A stretch of DNA of 64,000 nucleotides from contig JAJNNY010000027.1 in the NCBI GenBank assembly GCA_022453515.1, positions 310,001 through 374,000 on the forward strand. The letters are read 5' to 3'. Positions 24,833 through 36,061 of this stretch are shown piece after piece; position 1 is the first letter of the stretch, and each line of letters opens with the position of its first letter. This stretch comes from Astrocystis sublimbata (Eukaryota; Ascomycota; Sordariomycetes; Xylariales; Xylariaceae). The translations under genes were made by a program, and so were the position numbers. Under the pieces are notes generated by a model that was given only the letters and a program-made list of their open reading frames with translations, ran no database searches and was not told where the DNA came from.

Positions 24833-27198
24833 TTAAGCATCCTCAAGCACGATCCGCTCGCTCCGCCGATACTGCGCCTGCATGACCATGTCATTGGGGT
24901 TCAGCAGATTGGGCGGGTGTACCAGCGTCGGCGTCGACATCTTGGTCTCCACTATCCTAGCAGGCGAACTCGCCGACGACGAAGGTTTGCGCGAGGCGGA
25001 AGACGGCCCCGGGCTCGCGGCGTGTGCGTGCCCCGTGACAGACTGCTTCCTGATATTGCTGGGCGATTCGCACACAGATGGGAGAGGGATCGTGGGGGGT
25101 GGGATGATGGGACCCCCGGTGCGTAGAGGCTGTAGAAGCAGCTTGCGCTGCTGCCGCGACATCGAGATCTGTCTAGCGATGGAAATCTCTACGGGAGTCA
25201 TGGCGCGACCGTCGGAGTGAAGGCCGATGTCGTCCCGTTCCTCAGATGGCTGGGTGATGTGCGTATGCGAGGAGGAGGCGAGAGAAGGCGAGCGTTTGCG
25301 TTGGCTACTGGCGGATGATGATGCTGTTGGGGGAGTCTTCTGAGCTGGACTAATCATCTGCCACTTTGGCTCGGGCGGCTGGTAGTTTGGGGGTTTCCAG
25401 GCCGGTACCGACGAGGAAACGGACTCGGGGTCGTCGTCGGATGGCGAATCGTCGAGGATGAGATTTGATTGGTCGTTGCTGAATTTACGTTGGCGAGATG
25501 GAGGAGATGACTCCCGTTCTGTAACGTAGGAGTCGGTTGTTACTGCAATGCCCGGTGCCTCGGGATGTGGCGAAGGGCGGCTGGTGGTCTGAAGACCGGA
25601 GGCTTCTTTTACAGATTGAAGACGTTTGGGACTTGGTCGCTTAGGACTCGGACGTTGAGGACTTGGAGTCTTCCGGTCAAATGTTGCTCTAGAGGGAGAT
25701 GGAAGCAGTGCCGGTGACGTGTTTGATCTTGGACGTGGCGATAGCTTCGTAGGGAGAAGATTCTGATTTTGAGCTTGAGTCTGCCGGCTTGTTGGAAACA
25801 AAGCCAGCTTCGAAGATAGCTGAGGTGACGATGGTCTCCGAGCGAGCACGGGTTTCCTCGGGTCCTGCTTCTCGTTAGACAAGCCCTTCTTCACTGTTGT
25901 TGCGTGGGTAATAACTAAGTACTTACTACTGTACCATTCGCGACACCTTCGCCAGTCTTCAGCTTTTGCACGTTTGCTTGACGCCTCGATGCTAACGATG
26001 GATTGGAGTTGTTCAAGACGCCGTTGAACATCACGCTGTACCTCTCCATGTTTGCATCGGGGATCTCGACATTCAGCATGGGCTTGGTCGCTGGACGAGA
26101 CTCAGTCATCGATCGTTGAACCATCGGAATACGCTCGAGCCTCCCATCATCACGCACGCGCATTCCCCCTCTGCCCCCCCGCTGTTCATCTTCGTCGGCT
26201 CTTTGACCCGTCGGCATTGTCTGCGATCTGAGGACGATCGGTTTATGCTGCTGTTTGAGAGACTTGACTGTATTGCTCCTCGTTGGACTTGTCACATCTG
26301 TTGGTAACGATACTTGACTAGTCGCTGCTCGACTAGCAGCTTCGGCCGCTGCTGCCGCCGCGGCGATCGCCTCTGGTCTATTGGTGCCGTGCAACCCATT
26401 CGGGTCGGAAATAGACATGGACATCTGCGCCACTGAGATCGATGGGTTGGACTTCTTTTTTCCAAACAAGCCAAACAATTTCCATCTTCCTTGGGGTTGT
26501 TTCTTCGATGATACTGGCTCATCGACCTCGAAAGTGTCCACGCTGCTGCTTCGAGATGCCGGAGGAGATGCGATAGGAGGGCGCTCCTTGACGGGTGGCG
26601 CGGCGTTCTGTGAGCCCCATGTATCCTTGAAAACCGGTGGATGACTGGGACTTCCTAAGGCCATACCAATTCCTCCATCATGCAAGTCTATCGTTGAATG
26701 GCCCATAGGTTCCTTAGCGGCGGTGGTGGTTGCAGAGCGAAATCGCTGCGTAGGTGCACTTCTTGGGCTTGCGTCAGGGGTTGGTGGTAGCCCTCGAAAT
26801 GGAACAAACGATCCAGGTAGCGTCTCCCCACGAGCTCTCGATCCGAGATAGAAGTCATCTCGTGATACTCTCTTATCGAATTGCGAAAAATCTGTTTTTG
26901 CCGTCTTTCTCGAGCCTGGGCCCCCGGATGTGCTGGGCCGATCTGCCATTTTGGCTTTGAATGTTATTGGTATGTCGGGAAGAGCACGACTGGCATGGTG
27001 GTTTTTGTTTCTCGACACATCGACGTGGGTCTCATAGTCATTATAAGACGGTATGTGTAGGTCCTCGTCTGATACAGTTGCTGGCCCACCGTGAAGGGGT
27101 TCGTCAGGGACGTGGGTTACTGGTGCTTTCGTTGCTGCACGTCGGCCGGACCCCTTGCCCTCGATCAGGGACCGGGAGCGACTAACCAACTTGAACAT
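24833..27198 (-). CDS. Conserved-looking, largely disordered protein of unknown function
   Basis: Two long open frames join by one intron: complement(join(24833..25864, 25927..27198)), 767 residues. The intron (62 bp) has a consensus donor GTAAGT, branch-like CTAAC and acceptor AAGCAG, and it removes an in-frame TAG. The start ATG at 27198 (MFKLVSRSRSLIEGKG) is the first in frame. The frame stays open upstream to a GTG at 27249 next to a CAG, so a further 5' exon is possible. The protein is rich in Ser, Pro and Arg, with few ordered-looking parts: the N-terminal FKLVSRSRSLIEGKG, a basic aromatic GRWKLFGLFGKKKS near residue 235, an Ala run, SPKRPSPKR repeats, and a C-terminal QYRRSERIVLEDA. 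Many SP/TP sites suggest phosphorylation. I do not recognise the family and assign no function. Confidence 0.75.
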
Positions 27199-30100
27199 TA
27201 TCCGCCGCGTTCCTGGGGTTTGACCTTCCTTGGGTTGCACTGGTCGCACTGTTGCAGTCTACGAGAACAGTTGTGGAGTGGTGAGACGACGGTGCGGTGT
27301 TAACATGGGGAGCAAGCTAGACTAAGTTGCAAACAAGAACTGATCACTCCAGGAACATGTGGACTGACTATCCTCATGGGACGGCATCGACTATATTCAT
27401 CTGACTTTTTCCCTTGACAGAACACTTCCAATAACACGCTTGATTACTGGTGCACCAAGATAGAACCACTCCTACCTGTCTGATACTGCTTTACGCGCAC
27501 CCAGCCAAGGCGTCGTGCTTGAGGTGGCGGTAGTCCGTAGCTGCTTGTTTGAGATTGATAGGTTCTGTAATTGGAAAGGGATCACCCACCGCCAATGTGA
27601 TGTGAGCATGGGCATGGCATGGGGTCATAGTATGTTGTGCTGAGGAGCGAGGCGACCCCTGTTCCATGTGCCTCGAGTCTTTCGACGAGCTTGTTTGGCC
27701 TCACAATGAATACGACCACGCGCTGACAAGCAAGGCCTGCCCCGTAAGCTGTGGGTTCCGTCGAGAATCGTAGATCGACGGCGTATGAGAAGTTGAGAAC
27801 TACGGACGGCAATCAACCTGTGCTTGGATCTCAACACCCGAAGAGTTGTCTGCGATGCCCCAAACATACTAACCGAAGGAGTTCGACATGAACCGCATGA
27901 GAGAAAGCTGGAACCAGCCGAACAGGCTCAACAGAGCTGACACACAGGCTGCTCAGATCCCGGGGCAGAAGGCTCCCACATCACTAATGCAACGGTTTGC
28001 ATCGATACCAATTAGCGTCAACGGCTTGGGACTTGAGCCTCTGACCTGCTCTCGACTGCCGTTTCTAGAAAATACTCAGGCACGTTATTGATGAGAGCCA
28101 TTTCCTACAATGAAAATACAATACCCGAGCCTTGGGATGATTGGGCTCCATCGGATGTTTCTCGAACTTGTTTGGCCAGGAAGAAGGCAGCGCTTAATAC
28201 CTTGTCCTCTTAAATTAATACCTTGCCTTCGAGGTATTACAGGTTACGTTGCCGAAAGTAAACATTGACATCAGGACGCAGCTCGCGTCGGCTCACAACG
28301 AACGATGGTGATGGAGAGCGAGAAGGACAAGGGACATTGGTGGTTTCACTGTTCCGTTCCTGGATCTGGTCAGGTTTCAGACTTGGGACCAAAGCCAGCT
28401 GATCTGTGAGTCTGGGTGGAAGAGATTGCCAAGCTGCCCCTGCTCATTAGACTTCGCGCGTTACCTAGCCTTGAGTCCACCCAAACCACGGCTGCGAATA
28501 AGCAGGGACTGAGCCGACCCGCTCTGTTTTCGCTGGCTGTTGTCGAATCACGTCTCTCAGAGGGGAACTTTTGATCCCATAACCCTTCATGCCGAGCTGC
28601 TTTTAGAAAGCCTACTTGATACCTAGGTAATCAACTCGCGTCGGTTGCTCGTGTAGGTTAGGTTGTGACTACGTAACTGGAGACTGGATCTGATTACTGA
28701 ACTTACGTATTTTCAGTTGGCAACATGGCGCACTATCAATCTACACACGAAGCCGTTCGTGCTCCCGCGTTGGGGGATCCGCGCGGGACGGTGGAAAATG
28801 CCGCGGCGATCCGACTCGGATCCTCGACGATTCGAACGGCTAAATCATTACGATGATCGTCCTTTAGATCTCCCTACTGTAGGTTAGTTCCTAGCCTGTG
28901 GCGACGTTCACGGTCTTGATAGATACTAGCGTACCTGCTTTTCGCGTAAATAAGCTACGAGATCCGATCTGGCCGGGAATATCTAGCGCCCCCCCTGTGT
29001 CGAATATTGACTTAATATATCTTACCCGCACGGCTTCTCTGATAATGCTATGTCGTGTGCCGTCCGGCGCAACACGAAAGCGATGACAAGAACCGGAAGG
29101 ACTTCGCTGCGTCGAAATCTGACATGCCATTGCCTACGACGACTTGTTCGTGGACAGTGGTAGGAACTGAGGAGCGTATTCTTCCGGGGGTCAGTGAGCG
29201 CAGCAGCTGTTCCGTCCGGTGCCCAAAAGAAATAAAGAATTAATAAATTAAAAAAATAGTGGTTGTACGGTAGTCCCAGCCGTATCATCCCAGATGAGTG
29301 CGATGACACTGCCAGACTGTCTGTATGCAGATCGTCATAGGGTTTGTGTACGTCGACGGCGGATGCTGTGAAATCTGTATAACGTTCAAATCTTCCGGAC
29401 GACCCAGGGGTCTCGCTGTATGAGATTATCCCCGAGGCGTCGTTGCCGGTGCCGAGCCATGTCTCTCGAACCAGACAACCTTGCTCGGTACACTGTGACG
29501 TACATGGACGAACGAATGACGCAGCGCGCTGCCTACCATGGGCGAGACAATAAACAATTTTCAACCATCATGGATGTAGTGGGTGCCTAGGTATAGTGAT
29601 TTGCTACTTCAGGGAGGATGGTAAATTCGATTCGAATCGATAAAGTTTGTTCAGGTGCTCGAAGGTGAGTGGTGTGGATGAAGATAGGTGCGGCCACGAT
29701 GCCTTCACCGCAGTGACCGCACCCAAAGCATGTGGGAAGGCGTATGATACATGCCCACCTGAGGCGTCACTTACACCGGGCCTCATCCCACTCTGAAGTG
29801 TCCCACTATCAACACCTCTAGCTGCTGGCTCGCCTGGGTGGGTACCTAACCTGCCTAGGTACATGTACGTAGTCGCACGCAGCGCGCAACCAGCACTTCT
29901 TACCAGCGTTACAGCATGCTACCTTATTTCCGCCAGTGTTAACCTCATTAGGTACCTTAGGTAAGTACCTAGGTGCACATGTGTGTAAGGTATGTTAGAT
30001 AATTAAGCAAATTTCACCGTTTTATTATTAATAGTATTTTTTCGCGTTGCGGGGTTGGGTTGGGTTCCCAGAAATTGATTTGTTGCCCTACATTGCTGTA

Positions 30101-30439
30101 CGTACAAATACAACAATACTTCCAAGTTCCTACCGAGGGGCTTAGGTCATCGCATTAGGCACATTGCCCACCCCGAGAGCCACCCCGAAAAGAGCCCCTC
30201 CTCACCAGCATTAAAGTAACCCCCCCTTTGTGTGGGAACCTGGCATGGACTCAAGTAATTGACACCATCACCGAACGTCCGCCCAACCTGTAACTTACCT
30301 TCCACCTACCTACCTTAACCTACAGTCGGAACCCTCCCTCTTACCTTGTCGCCACCTCTCTTCGACGACTCTATCCTCGTGCCCTCACGTCTGCGAAAAC
30401 CCTCCCAACCGCTTCACATAAACGGTCTTCAAAAGAACC
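27199..30439. other. Long intergenic region, no supported gene
   Basis: About 3.2 kb. A 180-codon frame (29022-29564, minus) has no recognisable motif. CCTAGG-type motifs occur at 28620, 29850 and 29949-29976. C-rich and T-rich stretches immediately upstream of profilin (30180-30420, CCTACC/CTTACC and CCTCTC) look like a fungal pyrimidine-rich promoter/5' leader. Confidence 0.5.
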
Positions 30440-31320
30440 ATGTCTTGGCAACGTAATAGCTCCCCGTCCTTTACACCGAACAACCCCACCTTGCGAAGCT
30501 CCTCTACGAGAGGGAGAATACACATGCTGACAATTCGGAATATTCTACAGAGTACATCGACACCAGGTACGACTTCATTCCCATGGCCCTGTAACGAGCT
30601 TGGAAAAGCAGGGCATAGAACGAACAGTTACTGAACGAGCAAAACCAGCCTTGTCGGCAGCGGTCACATCGACCAGGCCGCTATCGTCAGCGCCGCCGGT
30701 GACAGCGTCTGGGCTCAATCCCCCGGCTTCAGTGTACGCACCCACAGCCCCTACCGCTTTCTCTCCCTTGTGCCACGTCCGGCGCGCAGATAAGAGGACG
30801 CCCATATGCTGTCCTAGGTGGTGGTGGTGAACACATCCGCTTGATGCCCCAGACGGGACTAACACACAGAGCACAACAGCCCGCGACCGATGAGCTGAAG
30901 ACCATCGTCACTGTCCTAGCACAAGCAGAGAACGAGAAGGGCGACCAATCGCAGGTGGCCAAGGCCCAATCAGAAGGTCTCTACGTAGCGACCGACCGCT
31001 ACGTCGTGGCCCGGATCGACGGTCGATCCATCTACGCCCGAAAGGTCGGTGACGACGCAACCCTCTCCTTTTATCTAACACCCCGCCCCCCCCAATTCCC
31101 TCCCCAGAACCAACATTGTGTGCAATCAATCGCTGTGTCGAGAGTGTCGAAGCTGACTTGGAGCTTTGTGCAACCTGCTCTACAGGGCAGAACAGGAATC
31201 GCCATCGCCAAGACAAAGCAGGCTTTCATAATCGCCCATCACGGCGAGGCCCAGACCGCTGGAAACGCAACCTCGACCACCGAGGCTCTTGCCGACTACC
31301 TCATCAAGGTCGGGTACTAA
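30440..31320 (+). CDS. pfy1: Profilin
   Basis: Five exons, join(30440..30452, 30551..30566, 30649..30733, 30880..31044, 31186..31320), encode 137 residues, the normal profilin size. The translated joints read MSWQQYIDTSLVGSGHIDQA, then AAGDSVWAQSPGFS, DRYVVARIDGRSIYARK, GRTGIAIAKTKQAFIIAHHG and, at the C-terminus, TEALADYLIKVGY. These are all profilin landmarks: the N-terminal MSWQxY and C-terminal DYLIxxGY helices bind poly-proline, and the central part binds actin. Profilin delivers ATP-actin to formins at polarised growth sites and binds PIP2. The first two coding exons have only 13 and 16 nt. The third-exon acceptor (GCACAACAG) was chosen over an upstream CACACAG because only it keeps the frame. 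The last intron (31045-31185, 141 nt) is a multiple of three and has no stop. Confidence 0.93.
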
Positions 31321-32146
31321 ATAGGGTGCGAGAGGTGCAAGGAGCACTCGAGGACAAGCAAGTGCAGGAAAGTTGGGCATGGCAAGGCCGACGATACCCG
31401 GGACACAAGGCCATGGAAGGCAGGGGTAAGCAGGTTGGTGACAGGCACACGCTGTCTGGACCATGGAGTGCTGTGGGGCAGGAGTGGAGAGGAGAGCGAG
31501 AGGTTCTTGTTCCTGCCTTAGCTATTTTGTGTTGATGATGATGAAATGATGGAATGACAACAACCCTCGACGTCACTCTTTGACACTGGTATCGAGGAGA
31601 AAAATACCAACCAGTACATAACACACACCCCTACCCCTTTCCCTCACTTCGTCTGTCCCGAGAGAGTTTCTGCATAGGCAAAATAAAGAAGATGGCTCAA
31701 GTACTAGATAGACCCTTATGATGGAGCCATGTTTCTCTGTTATTGTAAGGGTATATTCGTTACTCGCCAGGTCTGCGTCTATCGCGCATCTGCCCTCTAT
31801 GATCGTGAGCTTCAGCGACACGGCTACTGTACATTACCTCCTGCCATCGCCTTCCAATATCCTCAACGCCCATTGCGACCTCGATCGTATCTTTACAGTG
31901 TAGTACATGTCGATATTTTTGATCGTCCCCTAGCTGGTTGGAACGGTTCGTGAATCAGATATTTCCTTGCTACACACGATGGGGTGTTCGCGTTTGCCCC
32001 TGCGCGGGCAAAATGAATTGTTTTTCCCCACTTGTATGGGGAAAAGCTTCGCCTGTAGAATTATATTCCAAGCCAGCAAGTAAGCAGCCCATGATGTGAT
32101 AACGTCTACTGCCAATTAATGCCCCTATCATAGGCCCACTTGCCTT
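31321..32146. other. Intergenic region between convergent profilin and got1
   Basis: It contains the 3' flanks of both genes. No frame with recognisable content. Confidence 0.6.
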
Positions 32147-33021
32147 TCAGACAGGCAACTCGGCATTCCTCCTCCCCAGCCCGACACGGTCGACGAGCAT
32201 GCCGATGTAGGGCCCGATGATGGGGACGTTGCGCGCGAAGCCGGCGATGGTGCCGAGGAAGTCGCCGAACAGGATGAAGATGCCGTACAACTCGACGACG
32301 AAGCCGATCAGCGGCCACCGCAAGAGGATCAGCAGCAGCCCTGCGAAGAAGGCGGCCGTGCCCTTCGCCTTCTGCCGCCGCGCGAAGAAGACGAGGGTCT
32401 TGGAGGGTCCGATGATGATTGTGAGGCCGATGAGGAAGAGGATCTATTGATTGATGAGAGGTGAGTATCGGTATTCGGCTATCTGTTTCTTCGAGTCTTC
32501 GGGGTCTGGATGGGCAGGTCTGTCTAGGTTTGGGGTTTGCGACTCGAGGAATGGCTCGCTGGTAGGGATGCGCTTGCGCTTGAATAGTAAGAAGTCATGG
32601 CCCGGGAGAAACGCACATTGCCCATCGCTAGCCTGTGATGATATCATTAGTCCTGGTGTCTGTCGGGTGGCGCGTTGCATCACGGCGCAAAGCTGCATCC
32701 ATAAGTAGAGGTACGGATTGCAGAATTCGACTTACATAGCTCGATCAAAGAACAGCAATACACCGCCGATTAGGAAGAAGCCTCCTGTGCAAAGCAAAAC
32801 AAACACACTTCAGCTTCCTAGCTTCGTGTCCATAGGCGCAAAGCGTACGTACCGCCTGAGCAGAAGATCACCCCGATCTCTATAGAAACGCACGTGTCAG
32901 CTAGCTATCTACCCACGGTCGACGTCTCTGAGGTTTTGAAATCTTCTCAATCTCGAGGAAAAACCAACAGATCATATGCTGGCCTCTTACTCTGGTTATC
33001 CGTCAACCACATAGTCGGCAT
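32147..33021 (-). CDS. got1: Golgi transport protein Got1
   Basis: Five exons, complement(join(32147..32443, 32617..32632, 32736..32784, 32853..32879, 32991..33021)), give 139 residues; a start at the second ATG (33012, MWLTDNQK) would give 136 and fits yeast Got1 better. Four hydrophobic segments are visible: IGVIFCSGGGFFLIGGVLLF, LAMGNILFLIGLTIIIGPSK, TAAFFAGLLLILLRWPLIGF and VELYGIFILFGDFLGTIAGF. The conserved ARNVPIIGPYIGMLVDRVG tail follows. Got1/Sft2-family proteins sit in early Golgi and COPII vesicles and help ER-Golgi and endosome-Golgi fusion. One exon has only 16 nt (DRAM-LAMGN joint). All joints keep phase and restore family residues. The plus-strand frame 32451-32708 and minus frame 32106-32318 are shadows. 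Confidence 0.94.
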
Positions 33022-34492
33022 CTTGATTCGCTTTGCTTTGCTTCCCGAGCTCTTCCCTTGTAATTCGATGTTGGCTTTGCGATGTACTTCGTCGTCCGCC
33101 GTCGGTATACGTTGGTATTTGCGAGTATTGTTCGGCGGCCTTTCGAATGATAATATCGATAGTTTTGTGCAATCTATGAGACTGGCTGACTGACTAGGTG
33201 CTTTTGCGCTGACTCGTAGAATAGAGGATTATGTCGTGGTGTTGCTTCCATCTGTTGAAGCAGTATATCTGATGGACATCGAAGGTAGACTTGACTCTGG
33301 ACACGGGTTCGCGAGACCCCTGTCGCACTTCTATCGAAAAGAGCTAGGGTCCGTGACTTGTGAATTCCAGTGGCTCGGCAGGCGCCACACTGGCACAACT
33401 GGCGAGGTGCCACACAAAATAGATGAGACACCTCCAAGTTCTTGACTATACCTATTCAATATAAATTACCTTTAAAAAATAATATATATTGTTTATTATT
33501 CTCTTAATACTTGATTATATAGCAATTATTTAAAAATCGTTTATTAACTATGTAGTGGTTATTCTATAATTATTCCATAATTAAAGGACTACTTACTATA
33601 TTATATGCTGACTTAAAAGGTACACAAGACCGTCTCATCTATTTTGCTTAGCACCTTGACTGGAAAGAAGAGCCGCGACATGGGTCTGCGATAAGCCGCC
33701 CCATTGGCAGTACCCACATGATTAGGTGCCTACCTAACTTGACACAGGCGGGTCTACTATGGAAGCAATTCTGCGTTCTGTTCATCTCTTTCCTTCTCCC
33801 ATACCCATTCATGAGCCAGATGTTTCTCAGGTCACCTGCACGCATGTTGCCCGATGGGGCTCGAGAGAACGGTTTGAAGTATGGTTCAATCTCACAAGCT
33901 GTGACCAACACGCAGCCATTCAGCTCAGTCCGAGATATACTCGGACCTCCTCACACCATACCTCACAATCGCTGAGCTTTATTTGCACAGGTAAAACGCA
34001 TGATATACAGCTTTGGATCCGATCCGATTGTTTTATTAGAATAATTTACGCCGAGGCCCATTCAGACGCCCCCTCGGTCGGTTTGTCATTGCCCATCATC
34101 TTCTTTCTTACCACTGCCGCGGCGTCCTAAGCTATCAAAAGCTCTGGTCACTGAGAGCGACTCTTCTATTCGCTCTCGGTACCCGTCAGTTACAGGCAGA
34201 GAGCAAATCTTATTATATATCCTGATCACAATAAGCCGGAGCGTATGCCTGTCATCCGGCCGCTGAAAGGCGGTTGGTGCGTAGGATGGGCTTGACTTTG
34301 TTGGTCGAACATTATGTGCCTTAGATAGCATTCGTGACTCGAGCTCCATGCCAACCGTACGAGCATGGGGGAACCGTCGAGTGTACCAGTACCATTCCAT
34401 GACTCTTGCTGTGTATGAAGATAGTGCTACGTATCATCGAGATGGAGCACAAACTACAAAATGCTGCGGAAAACCATAGACGGAGGATTCGT
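33022..34492. other. Intergenic region with an intact 256-bp element
   Basis: Apart from the element at 33403-33658 no gene is supported. The overlapping frames at 33648-34130 on both strands show no motif. Confidence 0.6.
33403..33658 (+). mobile_element. Intact 256-bp MITE-like element with 5-bp target duplication (ACTGG)
   Basis: The element begins CGAGGTGCCACACAAAATAG and its right end reversed begins CAAGGTGCTAAGCAAAATAG. These are inverted repeats of about 27 bp with about 23 matches. ACTGG is found immediately outside both ends (33398-33402 and 33659-33663). The interior is AT-rich, non-coding and clearly related to 14656-14911 (shared words include GGTTATTCTAT and TACTTACTATA) with the same total length. 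Confidence 0.88.
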
Positions 34493-35080
34493 TCACTTCA
34501 GGACCGTATGTGCGCCACGAGCCTCGAGATATGTCTCAGGTGTACCCTGAGGCAAAGTGCGGATGAAACCGAAGACCTCCTTGTTGTGGTACCGTAGTCT
34601 ACTCTTGGGGTCTTGGTAGGGTGCCGGGAGGCCTGTGATATCGCAGTATCGTTTCGTGTGTGCCAGGGAAGGCGCCGATTCTATGTTAGAGTACGTGACG
34701 CTGGGGGCCGACGAAGCTCCGCCGCCGCTGTTCGGTCGCAGACTCTTCTCGAGAACCAGCTTGGACAGGTTACGCGAGGCTTGGGCAAGGTTCGGCTGGA
34801 GATTGGAGCCGCCGGCAGACTGGGCAGGCGTCGATGTGCCGCTCGTGGAAAGCCCGTTCTCGTCAAGTTGCATTGGTGTAGCAACGCCGCTGTTATATTG
34901 CGGGGTGGCGGCCATCGATGCCTCCTTGCGGGACGCGTCGCCGAGGATAGTCTTGATGTTCTTGTTGCGCCGTTGGTTCGGCCGCCAGTGCGCGTTTCGG
35001 AAGCTCTTGTGGATGGAGTGGATGTCGAGCTCATCGATCAGCTCCTGGTGGGCAATCTGAGCTTCGGTGGGAGCGGCCAT
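34493..35080 (-). CDS. ies6: INO80 complex subunit Ies6 (YL1 C-terminal domain)
   Basis: A single exon of 195 codons, ATG at 35080. The C-terminal YL1-type motif reads KRYCDITGLPAPYQDPKSRL followed by RYHNKEVFGFIRTLPQG and ends YLEARGAHTVLK, as in fungal Ies6. The N-terminal segment HKSFRNAHWRPNQRRNKN is also typical, and the middle is Ser/Thr-rich and variable. Ies6 (INO80C in animals) dimerises with Arp5 to form the module of the INO80 remodeller that grips nucleosomal DNA and couples ATP hydrolysis to sliding. Its partner Arp5 is encoded 1.9 kb away (36975-39913), with dad4 between, and ies6 and dad4 are divergent. The plus-strand frames at 34613-35113 are antisense shadows. Confidence 0.95.
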   Translation of the reverse strand: MAAPTEAQIAHQELIDELDIHSIHKSFRNAHWRPNQRRNKNIKTILGDASRKEASMAATPQYNSGVATPMQLDENGLSTSGTSTPAQSAGGSNLQPNLAQASRNLSKLVLEKSLRPNSGGGASSAPSVTYSNIESAPSLAHTKRYCDITGLPAPYQDPKSRLRYHNKEVFGFIRTLPQGTPETYLEARGAHTVLK

Positions 35081-35580
35081 GTTGGAGATATCGCAGTTGC
35101 CGTGGCAGTATAACGATGGTGCTTGATGGAGATGTTCTCGATCAGAATGTTAAGTAGAGAATGAGCTGATACTGTTTGAGATGATAGAACTACCACCTAG
35201 GTTAGGTACTATGTAGTACTGTCTTCTCCCTCGTCCCTCGTCTAGGTATTGTTCAGTGTTCACTGTTGCCCAGTCGCGACATTCTGTGGGTATCCACCGC
35301 CCTGCCTAAACAGGTAACCACACACTGCAGCTCCAAGACCTTACGGTCCTTACCAGGCCCGCCAGGTACCTACCCAGGCACCTACCTTAGCTCGAGGTCC
35401 TGGTCCCCTGGCCCGCCTGGGGCAAAGCCTAAAGGCACCAACCAGCAGTAGGTACGGCATGTGACAGGGCACTGAGAGCAGGCTCTGGAAGTTGAGACGA
35501 TCCAACCCTTCCTTGAGTCGCCTACATAGTACAAAACTGTCTATTGTTGCATGCAAAACCCCATCCAACTGAATCCCAAA
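35081..35580. promoter_or_regulatory. Bidirectional upstream region of ies6 and dad4
   Basis: About 500 bp between two divergent start codons must contain both promoters. CCTAGG/ACCT words occur at 35195 and around 35380. An ATG at 35551 lies in frame with the dad4 start and would add ten residues (MQNPIQLNPK). Confidence 0.45.
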
Positions 35581-36061
35581 ATGGTTGGTTTGCCCACCTT
35601 ATTCTTCTAACTATCAAGAGATGTCCTAGTATGCCTAACGATGAGTTCTAGGAGAGTCCCCATGAGCATCAGCAAAATCTCCTCTTATCGCGGATCATCA
35701 CCAATGTTGTAAGTGCCCCGCGTCCTGTTTACAACAGCACTGCTACAATCCCTCCGACTCACAATCTCATAGGAGAAGCTCAATGAAGCAATCGTGGTGA
35801 TGAACAAGAACCTTCAGGTAAGAATCAAAGCTTGCCCGTGGAAGAATTGCGTGTACTGGGCCCGACCTGATCTTGAACGTGACAGGAAATCAATGTTCAG
35901 AACATGAACATTGAGCTGGTGGCGCAGATGTTCAAGAACTACCAGTCCAACGTCTTGTTCCACCTCGAAGGTAAGAGCACATATGACCTCCTCCTATGTT
36001 GTCACTAGGACGCCTTTGACTCGATATGATAGCTACGGACAACCTACAAGAGCCGTCATAA
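35581..36061 (+). CDS. dad4: DASH/Dam1 complex subunit Dad4
   Basis: Five coding exons, join(35581..35583, 35652..35708, 35773..35817, 35886..35970, 36033..36061), give 72 residues, the usual Dad4 length. The joined protein has [63 protein letters not shown] and ends ATDNLQEPS, almost a consensus Dad4. This small coiled-coil protein is part of the ten-subunit ring that couples kinetochores to spindle microtubules. All four introns keep phase. The first coding exon is just the ATG, followed by an unusual donor GTTGGT and acceptor TTCTAG with a CTAAC branch-like site. An upstream in-frame ATG (35551) exists, but orthologues begin ME(S/N)PHE. The gene sits between ies6 and arp5 and is invisible to ORF searches. 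Confidence 0.92.

Noticed and set aside
25894..25934. Shorter introns (29-53 nt) ending at CAG 25894 in the unknown gene
   Set aside because: They need weak donors or sub-minimal lengths. The 62-nt intron with GTAAGT and CTAAC keeps the frame with better signals.
29022..29564. 180-codon minus-strand ORF
   Set aside because: No signal, domain or low-complexity pattern typical of a real protein; overlapping frames on both strands; no splice or promoter support.
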